Numbered from the stretch's first letter, positions 20,068-33,599 are shown. The stretch: 64,000 bases of DNA from Setophaga petechia (GCA_024362935.1 JANCRA010000033.1:7707001-7771000), one strand, 5' to 3'. Program-made: numbers and translations. The notes: a model not told the origin generated them from the sequence alone.

Positions 20068-20290
20068 ACCTGGCAGAGGGTTAGATGGGATATTAGAAAA
20101 TAATTCATGTCTGTGAGGGAGGTCAGGCCCTGGCACAGGTGCCCAGAGCAGCTGTGGCTGCCCCTGATCCCTGGCACTGTCCCAGGCCAGGCTGGGCAGG
20201 TCTTGGAGCAGCCTGGGACAGTGGGAGGTGTCCCTGCCATGGCAGAGGAGGTCTTTAAGTTCCAACCCAAAGCATTCCATGGTCTCTGAT
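20068..20290 (+). mobile_element. CR1 LINE 3'-end fragment, plus orientation
   Basis: It reads GGGTTAGATGGGATATTAG, GAGGGAGGTCAGGCCCTGGC, GGTGCCCAGAGCAGCTGTGG, GACAGTGGGAGGTGTCCC and TTCCAACCCAAAGCATTCCA in CR1 order. Confidence 0.8.
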
Positions 20291-21435
20291 TCTGAGTGTC
20301 CTGACACCAGCAGGAGAGGTGCCTTCTTTTGGTGTCTTCTTCTGCTCTCCTTTTCAGCCAGGATTTGAGATACAGCCGAAATTGGAACTACTTTAAATAG
20401 TGAGAATGCATTTATACAGGCATTTCACAGATGTGAGCAGCTTATAATGAGCCCATGGCTAGGGAACAATGACAATTGCAGCCACAGCTATAAGCAGCTT
20501 TTTGGTCTGCTGATATTTCTAACATTTAACAGTGGGGGACATTCTGTTAAAACATCTAACCTATCATTTATAAAAGATTTATACCATGTTTTCAAGTGTG
20601 AATTGGTGAGGTAGAACCACTATAAATAGAGTCATTGTGTCTGAGGTTGTTGGCTTTGAGATCTTAGAAAATAAGGAACCTTTTCTGGGGCTCTGGGCAT
20701 GTGGTGCCTGTTCCCAGCTGTATTATAGTGCCAGGAGTGTTCTGTTTTTGCTTTATGGTGGTGCTGACTGTATGATCTCAGGAGGAGGAGAGAGCCTGTT
20801 GTGTGGCTCTGGGAGTGTGCCCACCTTGATACTCACTGTGCTCTCTGTGGCACTGGCACAGGTGCCCATCCCTCACACTGGCTGTGACAGAGATGCTCTG
20901 TGAAATCCTTTAACACACCTGACAGCTGACACATCCCTGAACATACCTGAACAAGGTGTGCTTGCTGGAGACCAGGCTCCAGTCAGGAAGGCTTTGCCAA
21001 AATCCCTGCACCAGAGGGATGTTGCCAGCCTGCTGATGGTATTTCTGCCCTGCCAGGCACATGCCTTACATCCTTCAGTCAATGGATGGCACTGCTGGCT
21101 TTCCACAGCTGGGCTGCTCTGGGGAGCTGAATCCTGCAGTGCATTTGTGACTCACTGCTGGCTGTAAACCCAGCTGGTGGGAAGGGGCTCCTTCAGCAGC
21201 CTGGGGCAGGCAGCTCCTGGAGCAGGGATGGGGACAGGCCCTGGGCTCTGCCAGGGGTGGAAGTGGCCCCAGCACAGCCCCCTCACAGCCCAGTCCTTGT
21301 GGGGAGCCAGGCTTGCTGTGCACAGACAAGAGGGGCTCTTGCTGGATGAGAGGGCCTAAAGCACATTTTGCTGATGGGAGCTCAGCCTGCTTGGGCTCAG
21401 CCTGGAGACACTGCCAAGTATGAGCAGATCTGCTG
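20291..21435. other. Intergenic non-coding DNA
   Basis: The first part is AT-rich and the part after about 21100 is GC-richer. ORFs reach 126 codons but resemble nothing known. Confidence 0.5.
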
Positions 21436-21439
21436 GGGA

Positions 21440-21650
21440 TGTCATGGAATCCCATCAGAAATCATGGAATGGTTGGGGTTGGAAGGGATCTTAAAGACCA
21501 GCTCATTCCAAACACTTTCCACTGCCCCAGGCTGCTCCAAGCCCTGCCCTTGGGCACTGCCAGGGATCCAGGGGCACCCACAGCTGCTCTGGGCACCTGT
21601 GCCAGGGCCTCACCTCTCTCACAGCAAAGAATTTCTTTCCAATATCCCAT
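21440..21650 (-). mobile_element. CR1 LINE 3'-end fragment, minus orientation
   Basis: Starting from the CR1 end it reads ATCATGGAATGGTTGGGGTT, CTGCCCCAGGCTGCTCCAAG and CTCTGGGCACCTGTGCCAGG, then TTTCTTTCCAATATCCC. Confidence 0.8.
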
Positions 21651-21719
21651 TATTCATTATTTCTTATTAATAATGAGTAATACATTCTTCATTATTTGTT
21701 ATCCTATGGGATAAGGCAT

Positions 21720-23470
21720 GAGAATTCACTTATTATTCATGGATTTAGCAAATTTATTGGTTTGTCACAGACTGCTCGCTTGAGCTTGCTGAGGCAAATT
21801 CTTAATTACACCGTTGTGATCCCAGAGTTGGTAAAATGGGAAAGAAGAGCAAGGACATAGAGTAAGGTGAATTTAAAAAGGGAATCAGAAAGGAGAGCTG
21901 AAAAATGGAAAGCTGTAAGGACCTTGAATGTTGTACAAAGTTATTAAGCATTCAAGGCAAAGAAGAAACAGAAGTGGAAGGGAAGGTTGGAAGAAAAGCT
22001 GTCTGTGAACAGATCTTCTTTTCCAAGAAACCTGGAAAAACAACCCAATTCCAAAAGATCCTAAAGAAACTCAACCTGAAAACACTCTTGTTTAGCTGGG
22101 TGCAGCTCAGTGACATGAGTAGTGTTGCAATTATAAAATGGATGTAAATCAGAGTGATCTGTGCCTTAATTACCAGTCTGACAGAAGAGCAGATCCAGCC
22201 CTGTGGAAACCCCAAGTGGTTTCTGTGGTGTCTCACCCCACAGACTAATTGGTCACTTGCCTTCTAGAAATGCTTTCAAGATAATTAAGAAAAATAATAA
22301 ATTGGGAGAATATTTTGCTTCTAATTGGGTGTCAGATGTATTAAACCCTTGAGAAACTGAAGAGTTTGCTAATAATCAGAAATCCTCAGCTTTCTCTGGT
22401 GCTGCTGGCTTTGTTCTGAGTTGTTTGTGGAATAATCAGATTTTAATGGATGTGACATTCACCACAGCTAACCAAGAGGCTTTGATTAGGGAGAAGTTCT
22501 GCTGTTACCAATGTGGGAACAAATTTTTTTTCTGACCTGAAAAGAAAGAATTCCTCATTTTTGGTGCTACAAAACCCAATTTTGCCTGTTATTTTAAAGC
22601 TTTCAGCTGCCTCAGACAGTACTGCAGGAAAAGTAATTGTACTGGAGAAAAAGGCCTAAAATACACATTCTCTGCTCTGAACTTCTCTGGGCTAAGCAGC
22701 TCTGTTTTCTGCTGGCTTGGGAAGTAAATAAACATCAGTGAGTCTCAATTGCTGGGAATGGACCTTAGGAATTCAGCTTATTGATGCAGCCTTTGGGGTT
22801 TGGAGCTCCTGGATGAGCCTTGAACCCACAAACATCAGGCATGTGCTTCCGAGTGGTTTCCATGGAAATAAAATTAAAAGCTATTTAAAGAATGGAAGAA
22901 AAATGTACACATCTTTTATGGATTTTTATGCCAAAATAATTGATTCTAAAAGCTGGGGTGAAGCAGTTCACTCTCTGATGCAATGGGGCTCAGAGCTGTT
23001 TAATTCTGGTTTTGTGAGGGATGAAGTGTTTCTAAATGCTTGTGACAGGAAAACACTGTGCAGACAAAAGTTACATGAGCATTTATAATTCTGTTTTATC
23101 TTCACTTTACTTGCAGAGAAACACTTCTGATGAACATGGCAGTTTTTGTAAGCCAGTATTTAATATCATTATTTAATTCTCAGCGAGCAGAAAGGGCTTG
23201 GGCTTAGTTCAGATTCTTTCTTTTTTGTTTTCAGAATAAACTCAAGAATTTGGGAAGAAATGATGAACTCTTTGGTCCATTTTGAAGTTGAGATGGCACT
23301 AAAGTGACAAATAGAGCATTCAGCACTCACAGGGACCCCAGAATAATAACCTGGCATGTAAACAGGCAGTGAAAAAAAGGAGGAAACCAGCCTGGAAAAA
23401 CCCTCTGCTGAGCACCTCTGCCTTTCCTGGTAGCTGCAGGGGCAGGGAAGGGAAAGAACAGGCTGGGAAT
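21720..23470. other. Intergenic, AT-rich, no gene seen
   Basis: Non-coding sequence with ORFs up to 116 codons that resemble nothing known. No repeat signature was recognised. Confidence 0.45.
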
Positions 23471-23580
23471 GGGGGCAGAAGTGATTTGAGAAGCAGTAGA
23501 GGGTGAAAGTGGGGGCAGAAATTATTTGAGAAGCAGCAGAGGGTGGGAGTGGGGGCAGAAATGATTTGAGAAGCAGCTGC
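23471..23580. repeat. 40-bp tandem repeat, ~2.7 copies
   Basis: Units start at 23471, 23511 and 23551 with GGGGGCAGAA and continue through TTTGAGAAGCAG to GAGGGTG. The period is exactly 40 bp. Confidence 0.85.
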
Positions 23581-24034
23581 CAGGGGATAGTGACTACAGA
23601 AAATGTCCTTTATTAATGCAACAAGACTGGAGCTGCCTGGGCAGTGTCATTTTGAGCTGGGTCACTGTTGCTCCAGTGTGACATCACCACCAGGGCTGCA
23701 GATGATGAAATTAATAGAAACTGGGCATGTTAATTAAGAGCCAGGTCAGCTGTCCTCAGCTCTTGGTGACAGTGCCATCCAGCTGTGAGAGCTGAGTAGA
23801 TTTTCTCACCCACCAGTGGCAGACAGGAATTTTTAGCAGCTGATAGACCCCGGATCAATAACTTACATAAAGCAGCTCCTGAGTCACCTCCAGCAAGTGG
23901 ACACATGTGAAATTGGGAAGGAATAGTCTGGAGCTTGTGCTGCTCTGGTATCACAGAGTGGGGCAGGTTCAGAGGGCCCACAGTGGCTCCTCTGGTGCAG
24001 CTCTTTTCTCTTTGCTCCAGTCTCCCACAGTTCC

Positions 24035-25060
24035 TCTTGGAATAGGATTGCTCCTCAGATGTCTCCACAGCTGTTTCTCCTGGAACCAGATATTGTATCC
24101 AGGTGTCTGCATCGCTGTTTCTCTTGGAACAGGATTTCTCCCCAGATGTCTCCCATAGCTGCTTCTCCTGGTACCAGATGTTCTCCCCAGGTAATCTGAA
24201 TTTAGCTGCAGTGATTGAAATTCAGGTGTCTCCCACAGTTCCTCGTGGAACTGGATTTCTCCCCAGGTGTGTCCCACAGTTCCTCTTGGAACAGGATTAC
24301 TCCTCAGATGTCTCCACAGCTGTTTCTCCTGGAACAAGATATTATATCCAGGTGTCTGCATAGCTGCTTCTCCTGGTACCAGATGTTCTCCCCAGGTGTC
24401 TCCCACAGCTGTTTCTCTTGGAACAGGATTTCTCCCCAGCCCTCTGCACAACTGTTCCTCCAGAACCAGATGTTCTCCCCAGGTAATCTGAATTTAGCTG
24501 CAGTGATTGAAACTCAGATGTCTCCCACAGTTCCTCTTGGAACAGGATTTCTCTCCAGCTGTCTGCACAGCTGTTTCTCCAGAACCAGATGTTCTCCCCA
24601 GGTGTCTCCCACAGTTCCTCTCGGAACTGGATTTCTCCCCAGGTGTGTCCCACAGTTCCTCTTGGAACAGGATTACTCCTCAGATGTCTCCACAGCTGTT
24701 TCTCCTGGAACAAGATATTATATCCAGGTGTCTGCATAGCTGCTTCTCCTGGTACCAGATGTTCTCCCCAGGTGTCTCCCACAGCTGTTTCTCTTGGAAC
24801 AGGATTTCTCCCCAGCCCTCTGCACAACTGTTCCTCCAGAACCAGATGTTCTCCCCAGGTAATCTGAATTTAGCTGCAGTGATTGAAATTCAGATGTCTC
24901 CCACAGTTCCTCTTGGAACAAGATTTCTCTCCAGCTGTCTGCACAGCTGTTTCTCCAGAGCCAGATGTTCTCCCCAGATGTCTCCCACAGTTCTCTTGGG
25001 ATAGGATTTCTCCCCAGCTGTCTGCACAGCTGTTCCTCCAGCACCAGATATTGCCCCCAG
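24035..25060. repeat. Composite ~42-bp minisatellite with higher-order structure
   Basis: About 24 units of 41-44 bp follow the pattern TCTCC(C)ACAG(C/T)TGTTTCTC, GGAACAGGAT and TCTCCCCAG. A unit variant plus a foreign 32-bp segment forms higher-order blocks: the segment starts at 24189, 24481 and 24857, spaced 292 and 376 bp. ORFs of 160-190 codons on both strands arise from the period being close to 14 codons and are not credible genes. Confidence 0.9.
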
Positions 25061-28000
25061 AAGCAGAGGGGCATCCCTGGCCCCCTGTGCCTGCTCCTCT
25101 GAACTGTTCTGCACGGAGCAGCACCAGCACCAGGAATTGGAATTTCCCTCCTTTCAGAAAGTTTCCCTTTTAGGCTGGAACAGACAGAAAATGTGACCCT
25201 GGAAGCACATGGCAACATTTGCCTCTGCCCACGTTGCCAAACGCAGCCTGACCTTGCAGCAAACCATGGTCTGAGCAAGAAATGCTTAAAAAACCTTGGG
25301 ACTGTTCAGATTTTTAGTTGAAGGAATGAGGAGATAATTAGTTCACAGGAAATACTTCAGTGGACAATGCCAATCTAATTGAAATGTTAAGCTGTATATT
25401 CATGCTCAGCAGCAGATTTTTTTTTTAATGATGTAAAATGCCAGCTAGAAAAGTGTTTTCCATCTAGGTTAACAATAGAGGTTCTTGCATAAGCCACTGG
25501 AGCTTTAAAAAAGTGCTTAAAAATAATTTCCTGCAAAGTTTAACTGGAGTGAAGATAAAATTTGGAATCATTTCTGTGGGTACCTACATTATATTTAACT
25601 GGTTGGTATCAACATCTGAACTGAATTTCTAAGGCAGCAGCCACGGATGCTCACAAATTAGGGTCTATATTACATGCTTTTCTTTTAGTTGTTACAAATG
25701 CTCCAAATGAATGAAGGGACCTTTATTTTTAGGAAAAAAAAAATCCTAATGTTAACTTAAAAACCTCACCTCATCCAGATTTTTATTTCCTGCTGTAGAA
25801 TAACCAGGGACCAACTTTACACTTTTCTTCTGTAGCTGAAGCATTTGTGTATTAGAAAGGTCAAGAATGTCCAATATTCCACTTTCTGGACATTTTTTGA
25901 AGTTCATGGAACGTTACCAACTGTTTTTCTATTCTAAATATACAATTTTATTCTAAACATGCAGTTGTGCATTTCATAAAGGTTACAGAGTTTGTGACAT
26001 TCCCATTCTCACATTTTTTCTAATATGAAAGGACCTGAAGGTTGCACATTTGAATGCTCAGAGGCTGGCAACTAGAAAACAAACCCAGATGAATAACCTG
26101 TACTGAATACTGGTTCTGCTTTGGGGTTTTGGGGGTTTCTTGGGGTGTGTGAGCACAGGAAAAATCTGATTAACAGATTTGTCTCTGATTTGCAAACAAT
26201 TCAGATTTCATCTTCACTTTCTTTCTTAAACCACAGTGTAAGACTACCGTGAGCTCTCAGGGTCAGGTTTAATTGTACCTCAGAAGAATTTGGTGGCTTT
26301 TTTGAATTCTTGAAGCACATAAGATAAAAAGAATCCTGGTGGTGAGCAAGTGCTTCAAAGCTGTATTTGCAGCTCTGTAAAAAACCCAAACAACTCTCGT
26401 CTCCTGTTGCAAAAAAGTATGAACGTAGCTGCTTCCTCATTCACATGAAATTTTGTTTTTATTGAAGAATAAATCCTTTAGTAAAGTGCTTTTTAACGAG
26501 CACTGTGGGCTGCCGTGGTGCTGCTCGTGTCCCCTGCTGGCTGCACACGGGGCTGTGGGACAGCTCCTTGCTGGCCAGCTGCTCCCGAGCATTCATCCAA
26601 TATGCAGATTCTGAGCCTTAATTAATGAAGGACTAATTAATGACCTGGCAGAGCCCCAGCAGCCTGGTGCACCTTCAGGCTGCCGCTGGGTTACCTCCTG
26701 AGCTCCTGGCTCAGCTCAGGCGCTCTCTTGGCCCGGAAGGTGAAGGAGAAAATCATCAATTCCTTTAAATTCCCCCCGGAGCTCAGTGCCAGCTTCAGAA
26801 GGTGCCGCTGCTAATGACCTGGAGGTGATTCATCCATTAGCAGGTAATCTGAATTTAGCTGCAGTGATTGAAAGTCACGGAGCTGAAAACAAAAACCTCA
26901 TCGCCTTTAACAGAGACCTGCCCATAGAAATGAGCAAGGAATTCGAAATTAACGGAATGATTTCCAAATTGAAAACTCTGGCTGCTTTGGACCAGAGTGG
27001 AAGCAAAGCTGAAGGAAATGTGGTTTCCCCTGGCTTTAGTTGGGCTTTTTGGGATTCTGGGGTTCTGAGTAAGGCAGAGAAGAGGCTCACACATGGATAT
27101 TCTGTGCGTCTGAATTATCCCCAGGGAAAGAACAGGCTGAGCGCCCCATCCTGCGACTGCTGACAGCAAAACTCACATTAAATCCTGGCTTTCCCATAGT
27201 CTGGCAGAGGACTGACCAGTAAATAAATAATCTCTTGTTTTACCAAGCTGGCATTACTGCAGGAGCAGTTCCATGTCTTATTTTATGTCCCTGGATGAGA
27301 ATGGAGCCTGGAAAGTGCTCTTAAACACAGCTTTACTGTGCAGTGGAATACAATTTCAATGGCTTTTGTGTTTATAAAAGAGTACATGGATGACACAAGC
27401 TTTTGGAAGAGCCAGTGAATATTTTAAATTTTGTTTTGTTTTTCCATGACTTAACACCTCTCTCTTGTATATCCTGGCTCTGAGTCACCCTCAGTCTGCA
27501 GTTAAGCACTGCTGATGATTTCTCCCCTGTATCACTCATAGGTCATTTGTTTCTCTGTCTCTTGTGTTTGATTTTCATCTGGCACTGATGAAACCTTGCA
27601 CGAGCTCTCCAGGGTGGCCACCCCAGCCTCCAAACTAACACAGGATTTTTCTCCCTTCACATATTTTTGCCATTTTTGAATTGAAGCAGCCATATCACAC
27701 ACAGAGCTGGGGTTGAACTGCCCAGTGATAACTCCCTGCCTCCTCCACATCCATCCTTTGTTCCCTTCTTCCATTTTCTGTGCTCCTGTGGTTTTGTACC
27801 CTGAGGTGACAGAACTGACCTCTGCAAGTTGCCAGCTCTGGAAGAGTCCTTGAAAATCCTTTGTGTGATAAAGAGAAATTCCTGCCACGGAGCCCTTGAT
27901 TACTTTTTTGTCTGCACAGAGCAGCAGCCTCTGAGTGCTGGGACAGCCTGAGGTTGAGTGCCCTGGCTGTGCAGGCAGAGTGAGAGGAGGTTTTGAGGAG

Positions 28001-28645
28001 AGATCCTTCCCATGGAGAGAGAATATTCCATGGCAGAGGGCAGGAAGGAATTTCACTTGACTTGAAACAATGGCTGTTCTTTGAATCAAGTTGTGAAGTT
28101 ATCCTAAGAGGGGAGAGGAAAGAAGGAAGAAACAATCTGTGAGTTTCTTCTACCCACCTTGACCCCACAAACAGGGATGGGGTTTTTTGTGCTTTTAAAA
28201 ATATCTGTGGTTAGAAAAAACCAAACAACCAAACAGCCCACAACAAAACAATATGAAAAACCTCTCAACCAACCCCCTCTAATAAAAATGTTCCTTTCTT
28301 GCTGTTATGCTTTTCTAGGGCTGAGATTAACCATGGAGCTGCCAGCTTGGAGGAACTCTGTCAGGGTTTGGGAGTGTGGAGGGATGAATTTTGCATAAGT
28401 TGGGACTGGGATCTGCACTCAGGGGACCCAAAGCACATCCAGGCTGTGCCCAGGCCACAGCAGGGCTGTTTGTCACAGCCAGGGCTTATCCAGAGAGGGC
28501 TCTGGGGGGTGACAACTGAGCAGCAAAACTTTGAAATGTACCACGTTATTTTCTCTTTCACACCCGAGGCAAAAGCACCATTTCACACCTTAGAGCAGTC
28601 CAGCTGCATAATTGAAGGGTTAAGTGAAAGGTTAAGTGATCCACA
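25061..28645. other. Intergenic, mostly unique DNA
   Basis: AT-rich, with no recognised repeat. At 26842-26873 there is a single copy of the 32-bp segment amplified in the 24-25 kb minisatellite. A 185-codon minus ORF (28089-27532) is the longest non-repeat ORF here and is unrecognised. 26580-26680 is AT-rich with repeated TTAATTAATGA and could be a conserved non-coding element; this is a guess. Confidence 0.45.
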
Positions 28646-28649
28646 AAGC

Positions 28650-29310
28650 CACAGGTATTGGTTTGGAAAGACAGGAGTCTGCTAAGGAAGGCAGGAGCCT
28701 CCCCTGAAGTGGAGAATGTAAACCCTGCCCACCCCTCTGAATTGCTATAAATTTTAAATTAAGGGGCTCTCGGGCAAAAAATATGGGAGCAGGAAATAAC
28801 AGTTCTTTAATAGGAAAAAGGAAAATAAAAGGATAAAATAAACAATGCAGTGCACTAGAACAGCACTGCCAGAGTCAGAACCCAGCCTGACACCCTGTGG
28901 GTCAGGCTGTTGGCAGCAGTGCCATTGGAATTGTGGCTCAGCCCTCCTGCAGTGTCAGGGCTGGTTCTGCTGGAGCAGGGATCCTGGAGAGAAGGATGGA
29001 TTCTTCCTCTGAAGATCCAGGAGAAGAGGCAGCTGCTGTTCCTCTGGGGAATCCCGTGGAGAAGCCGTGCTGGTGTCTCAAAACCTCTGGATTCTATCCG
29101 GGTAGCAATGCTGGGCTCCTCCCTCTGGGCTCCCATCTCCCAATGGGATGCTGCAGTTCTTATCAGCCCTGCAGTGACATTCCAGAGCTGTTATCAGCAA
29201 TGTCCCCTCCTGAGGGAGGAGTGACTGTGGTCACTCAAAGAGAGAGAAAAGGCAAACTGCCCACCTGACAAAGGGAATCTGCCATACAGATGGGAATGGA
29301 AAACATCTTG
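28650..29310 (-). mobile_element. Degraded LTR-retroelement segment
   Basis: The left ~130 bp (GGTTTGGAAAGACAGG, GGCAGGAGCCTCCCCTGAAG, TTAAGGGGCTCTC) match 56463-56590 closely, so this is a dispersed family. The remainder looks like the continuation of a songbird LTR as I remember it, with sense on the minus strand. Ends are eroded, no target duplication was found and the right edge is uncertain. Confidence 0.5.
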
Positions 29311-32300
29311 CATGCAATCTTCAACACCACAGCAATCCAGAACATTTTCTTCTTTTGAATTCTTATTAATTCTTTGGAAATCTTGCCTTTTGGCATAAGT
29401 TGGCTCAAACTTTGAATTCCTGGCTCTGGGAAACTGGACCTCAATCCTGCTCTGAGACTTTCTGACTGTGTCCTGTAGAAGGTCTGAGTCTCCTCAGCAT
29501 CCAGCAGGATTCCTCCTGCCTCAGCCTTGCCTCCAGCCTCAGAGCTGAGAACACCCAGTTAGGCCATGATAGTTTCAGGTTATATCAGGATGAACTCTGT
29601 ACTTTCAATCTAATCTAATGTTTGATCTTTCCGACCCCAAATCAAAGCTACTTTCTGAAGCATTGCCATGGTGATGCACAACACAGAGTGTTGTCATTGC
29701 CAGGGCTTTTAGAGCTTTATTGAAATGCTTTTGAGCTGCAGAAAAAGATCTATGGGAAATAATGGTACATTATGCCAGAGATTGATTTACAATGGGCTGC
29801 TCTATAAAATATTTAATAGAATCTCTAAAATTATATCAAGACAAGTTACCAGAAAATTAAAAATACCGAAGTATATAGAGCTGCAAACATGGGCATTAGT
29901 GTGTGAGTACAACCAGGCCTCTCCTCCCAAAGCTTGGAAGGAAAATATGTTTGCTGGCAAATTGAGTAATCGTTTCTGAAAATTGGCAGCTCCCTCGTTT
30001 CTGGGTAAGCCTTCAGCATTACCTATTCCTAAGAAACTTCTTTGTATTCACAGAGTGCTTACTATTGTGAGGCTAATGGATATGTTTTTGATGAACACAT
30101 TTTTCCATTTGAACTGTGAGAGCAGTAACCTTTAGTTATCCACAGACAAGATCATTTAAATTCTAACCTCAGTGCAGCAAATTCGCTCAGTTCAGAATCT
30201 GATATGCACATTGGCTTAATTATTCTTGGTTTTGGCTTTTTTTTCATTGTGATGGATCTTATGTGATGATCAAATGGTGAAGTTTATTTTATCTGTGTGG
30301 CAAATTCATTTGTGGTCTGATGAATTTATTTCTCCCCTATTCAACCCTGTTCTGTAAAAATACACAGGATTGCTTTTATCACTTTTTCAGAGCACCCTTT
30401 GTAAACATCAGATTCTGTACATCCAATTCCATCTCTCCCAAAAAGCAGCAATGGGTGTGGGATGTGAAATCCTGACCCAGCTGAGGTTTCAGCAGAATCT
30501 TTAACCATTCCCAGGCAGTTCAGACTCCACCCCGTGGAGATGAGGCCCAAACCCCATCCAATCCCCAGGTCAGGCCAGGTCCTGCAGCTGTTCCTGAGGT
30601 GTGGGAGGTGCTGAATCAGTCTGGGATTCAGGCTGCTAAAACAGCAGTCAGGGCTCTGCCTTTCACCTTGCAGAGCATTAATTCAAACATATTCTGGCAT
30701 TTCCTCTCAAACTTCTCTTTGCCACTAATGGCAATAGGAACATTAAATTTGCATACATCAATTACTAAGCAGTTATGTTAACCAGATTGTTAGGCTCATT
30801 AATACTGCTGGAAAGTGAGGCTAATTATATCCTGCTTCCCATTTGGGGTGTTGTTTCTGTCTGAGTTGTGATGTGACTAAATTACTATTTTGATTATGCT
30901 GATGAGTTAGTTCATTCTCATTTATCTCCTGATTCTTTTCATTCAGAAACTTTTGAAATGTGCACAGATGCTGCAGTCTGAGAAGCCTCCCACTGAAATT
31001 CAAGCAACACACTTCTGTTCTTCCCAGGACAGAGTTATTGGAAACTGGGAAGAGGAAGAGAATGGAACATTCTCCATCCATAAGGATATATTAGGTCATC
31101 ACATGGATTTTCTGAGTGAGTTTGGGCAAGTTATTACAAATCAATGCAAATTAGTTCAGATTTGCATCCAAGCAGCCCAATAAATGGATTGCAGCAGCAG
31201 ATTTGAACTTGCTTGTGCTAACAGTTACCCTGATCTGCTCCTTTTTCCAGCAGGCCCTTACCAGATCTGGAAAAATCCTTTCCCAAAGATCTTTGTTTTC
31301 CATTCCATGTGAAAAACCCTTTTCCAAGGACCTTTGTTTTCCGTTCCTGTGTCATTTCCCAGCCTGTCGCTCTGCCGCTCTGTAAGATGCTGTCTCTCCT
31401 GAAGGAGGCACCTGACACATTCACGGGGCCATTTCCTAAATAATGGCAGAGATTGTAGAGTCCTTTGGTGATCAACAAGAGCTCTCAGTGAGTGCTGAGG
31501 CTGACAAGGCACTCCTGCCTGTTCCTGTTCTCTGCCTGTTCTCAATGGAGCTCCAGGGAATCAGGGGGGAGCAGAGAATGAAGCTGAGTGCCAGGAGAGT
31601 CTCCAGTCCAGCACACACCAAAGAAGTGACACAGCTCTGCCTTTCCTCATCCATTCACGAGGCTCATTAGCACTCGGCTCACCATGCAAAAATAAAAGAA
31701 AATGAAAGCAGAGCAGTTAAGGAACAAATTGGGAATTACAGAATTGTGTCAGGGCACTGTTGGTCGCTTGAGGGCCGTGGCTTGACGTGTTTGGGGTTGG
31801 TGCCACTCTGCTTTCCCACCCTGCAGGTGTCCCAGGAACACCTGGACATGGCACTTTCTTGGGATCAGGCACAGCTTGAACACTTGGAGGTTTTTTCCAT
31901 CTTCACTGATTCCATGATTCCATAACAGCAACAAAACTCTTCAGCTACAGCTGAGCTTTGCCAGAGCTCTCTTCTTCCTGGCTGTGACATCCAGAGCAGC
32001 CATGAGCTACAGAAAAGTGACAGAGCCACCACAGCTGTCCCTCCACACCCTGGGTCTGACCTTGGCATTTGTGCCACTGACTTCTCCACTCTCAGTGAGC
32101 CATAAGGACAAACCACCAGCCACGATAACTTGTTCATTAAACCAATAAATGGATTAAACACTGCACTTCTTTATATGAAAAAAAATAAATGCTTCAGATT
32201 ATCAAAGAACTTTTTGGGTTTTGGATATCTGGAGCCCAGTCCTGCTGCCTGAGTAGCTGCAGCCAGGAATTCTGTGGTTGCAGGCTGTGTCCTGCCACAG
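29311..32300. other. Intergenic, no gene seen
   Basis: Mostly unique AT-rich sequence. A near-duplicate (CTTTGTTTTCC(A/G)TTCC) occurs at 31289 and 31340. 29700-29980 has few features and could be conserved non-coding; this is not testable here. Confidence 0.45.
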
Positions 32301-32308
32301 GAACACCA

Positions 32309-32356
32309 GCTCCTATTCCTATTCCTATTCCTATTCCTATTCCCATTCCTGTTCCT
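32309..32356. repeat. (TATTCC)n microsatellite
   Basis: About seven hexamers of CCTATT, with the last two changed to CCCATT and CCTGTT. Confidence 0.9.
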
Positions 32357-33595
32357 GCCTATTTTTGTTTCTGCCTCTCTCTGAGCTCAAATGCAAGCTG
32401 TGCACTCTCCCTGTGTCCCTTGCCAGGCTGGATACAATGCAGAGTAACTTAATTAAGTTGCTCAGAGGGGAAAAGCAGAGTTTGCAGCAGCCAGACGAGA
32501 GCACAAAAAAGCAAAACATCTTCTGCAGCTAAATGATCAGTTATACTGCAAAAGGAATAACAGATCCAGCTGGAAAAAAGGCACTTTGGATAAGCTCAGG
32601 GATTCCATGTTTGCTCAGAATCAGCTCATTATAAAAAAACAGTATTAGTGTGCCTTTGGGTTGCTTGGTCTTTCTAATTGGGCAGTGACATTTAATGAAA
32701 CTGTGATTTTTTTTCCTCATTAATAATGCAAATATTTAAACAGCATGTAGCAGTGCTTTTAGGGGCTTTGCTGATAATTTGTGTTGCTCGAAGCAGCACT
32801 GGTCACTCAGTGAGAGGAAAAGCTTGGGCTGGCCATGTCACGCAGGTCAGGAGCTGCAGGGCTCCTGCAGGAGAACCCCAGGTGTGTTTTGAGGAGCTCA
32901 TTTCCCCCAGGTTGTACAAATGGCTCTGCTGCCCTGCCAGCAGTGTCCAGCACCCTGAGTGGAGCCATCCTCAAGGACAGCTGGGCTGGCAGTGCCCAGA
33001 GGTGTGGGCATCTCTTCCACCCTGGCATGGATTAGATTCTTTCCTTTTTAAGACTTTTATCTCTGTGTGTGGTGCAGGATGCTGGGTCAGAGATTGAACA
33101 AGTCTCCATTCTGTTGCTTTACTTCTCTCACAAACTTCCTGATTCCTTGAGGCTTTTAGAGGGAGAAATAGCCTCTAACTTGTTCTTGGACAGAAAATAA
33201 AAGGCCCACATGCTCTCCACTCTGCTTGGGGCATCATTAAGGCAGCTATAATTGCACTCATTTTAGTGGAAAGGAGCCTACTTCAGTTCCCTGAGTGCAG
33301 CAGCAGTTTTGAGGTTGTTGTGATGCTGAAATGATGTTAAAAGTTAAGCACTGCAGCTGTTTCAGAAGCTGGCTTGCAAAACTATAAATCCAAGCTCCTG
33401 TTGATGTTAATTGCACTGAACGATGTACTGAGCTAATTGAAAGCTTTTAGCTGGTTTGGTTATCCATGCTCTCCTCACTTCCTTATCCAGGAGTCCCAAA
33501 TTACATATAATGAAAAAAATGAAAGCATTAAATGGTTGCTGCAAGTGCTTGGAGTGCAGTGTGCCATAATATCCACGTCACCAGCACAGGAAACA
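32357..33595. other. Intergenic, no gene seen
   Basis: Non-coding sequence without recognised repeats; ORFs up to 123 codons resemble nothing known. Confidence 0.45.
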
Positions 33596-33599
33596 GAAA

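Noticed and set aside
23969..25278. 160-186-codon ORFs on both strands
   Set aside because: The ~42-bp minisatellite period (14 codons) keeps frames open.
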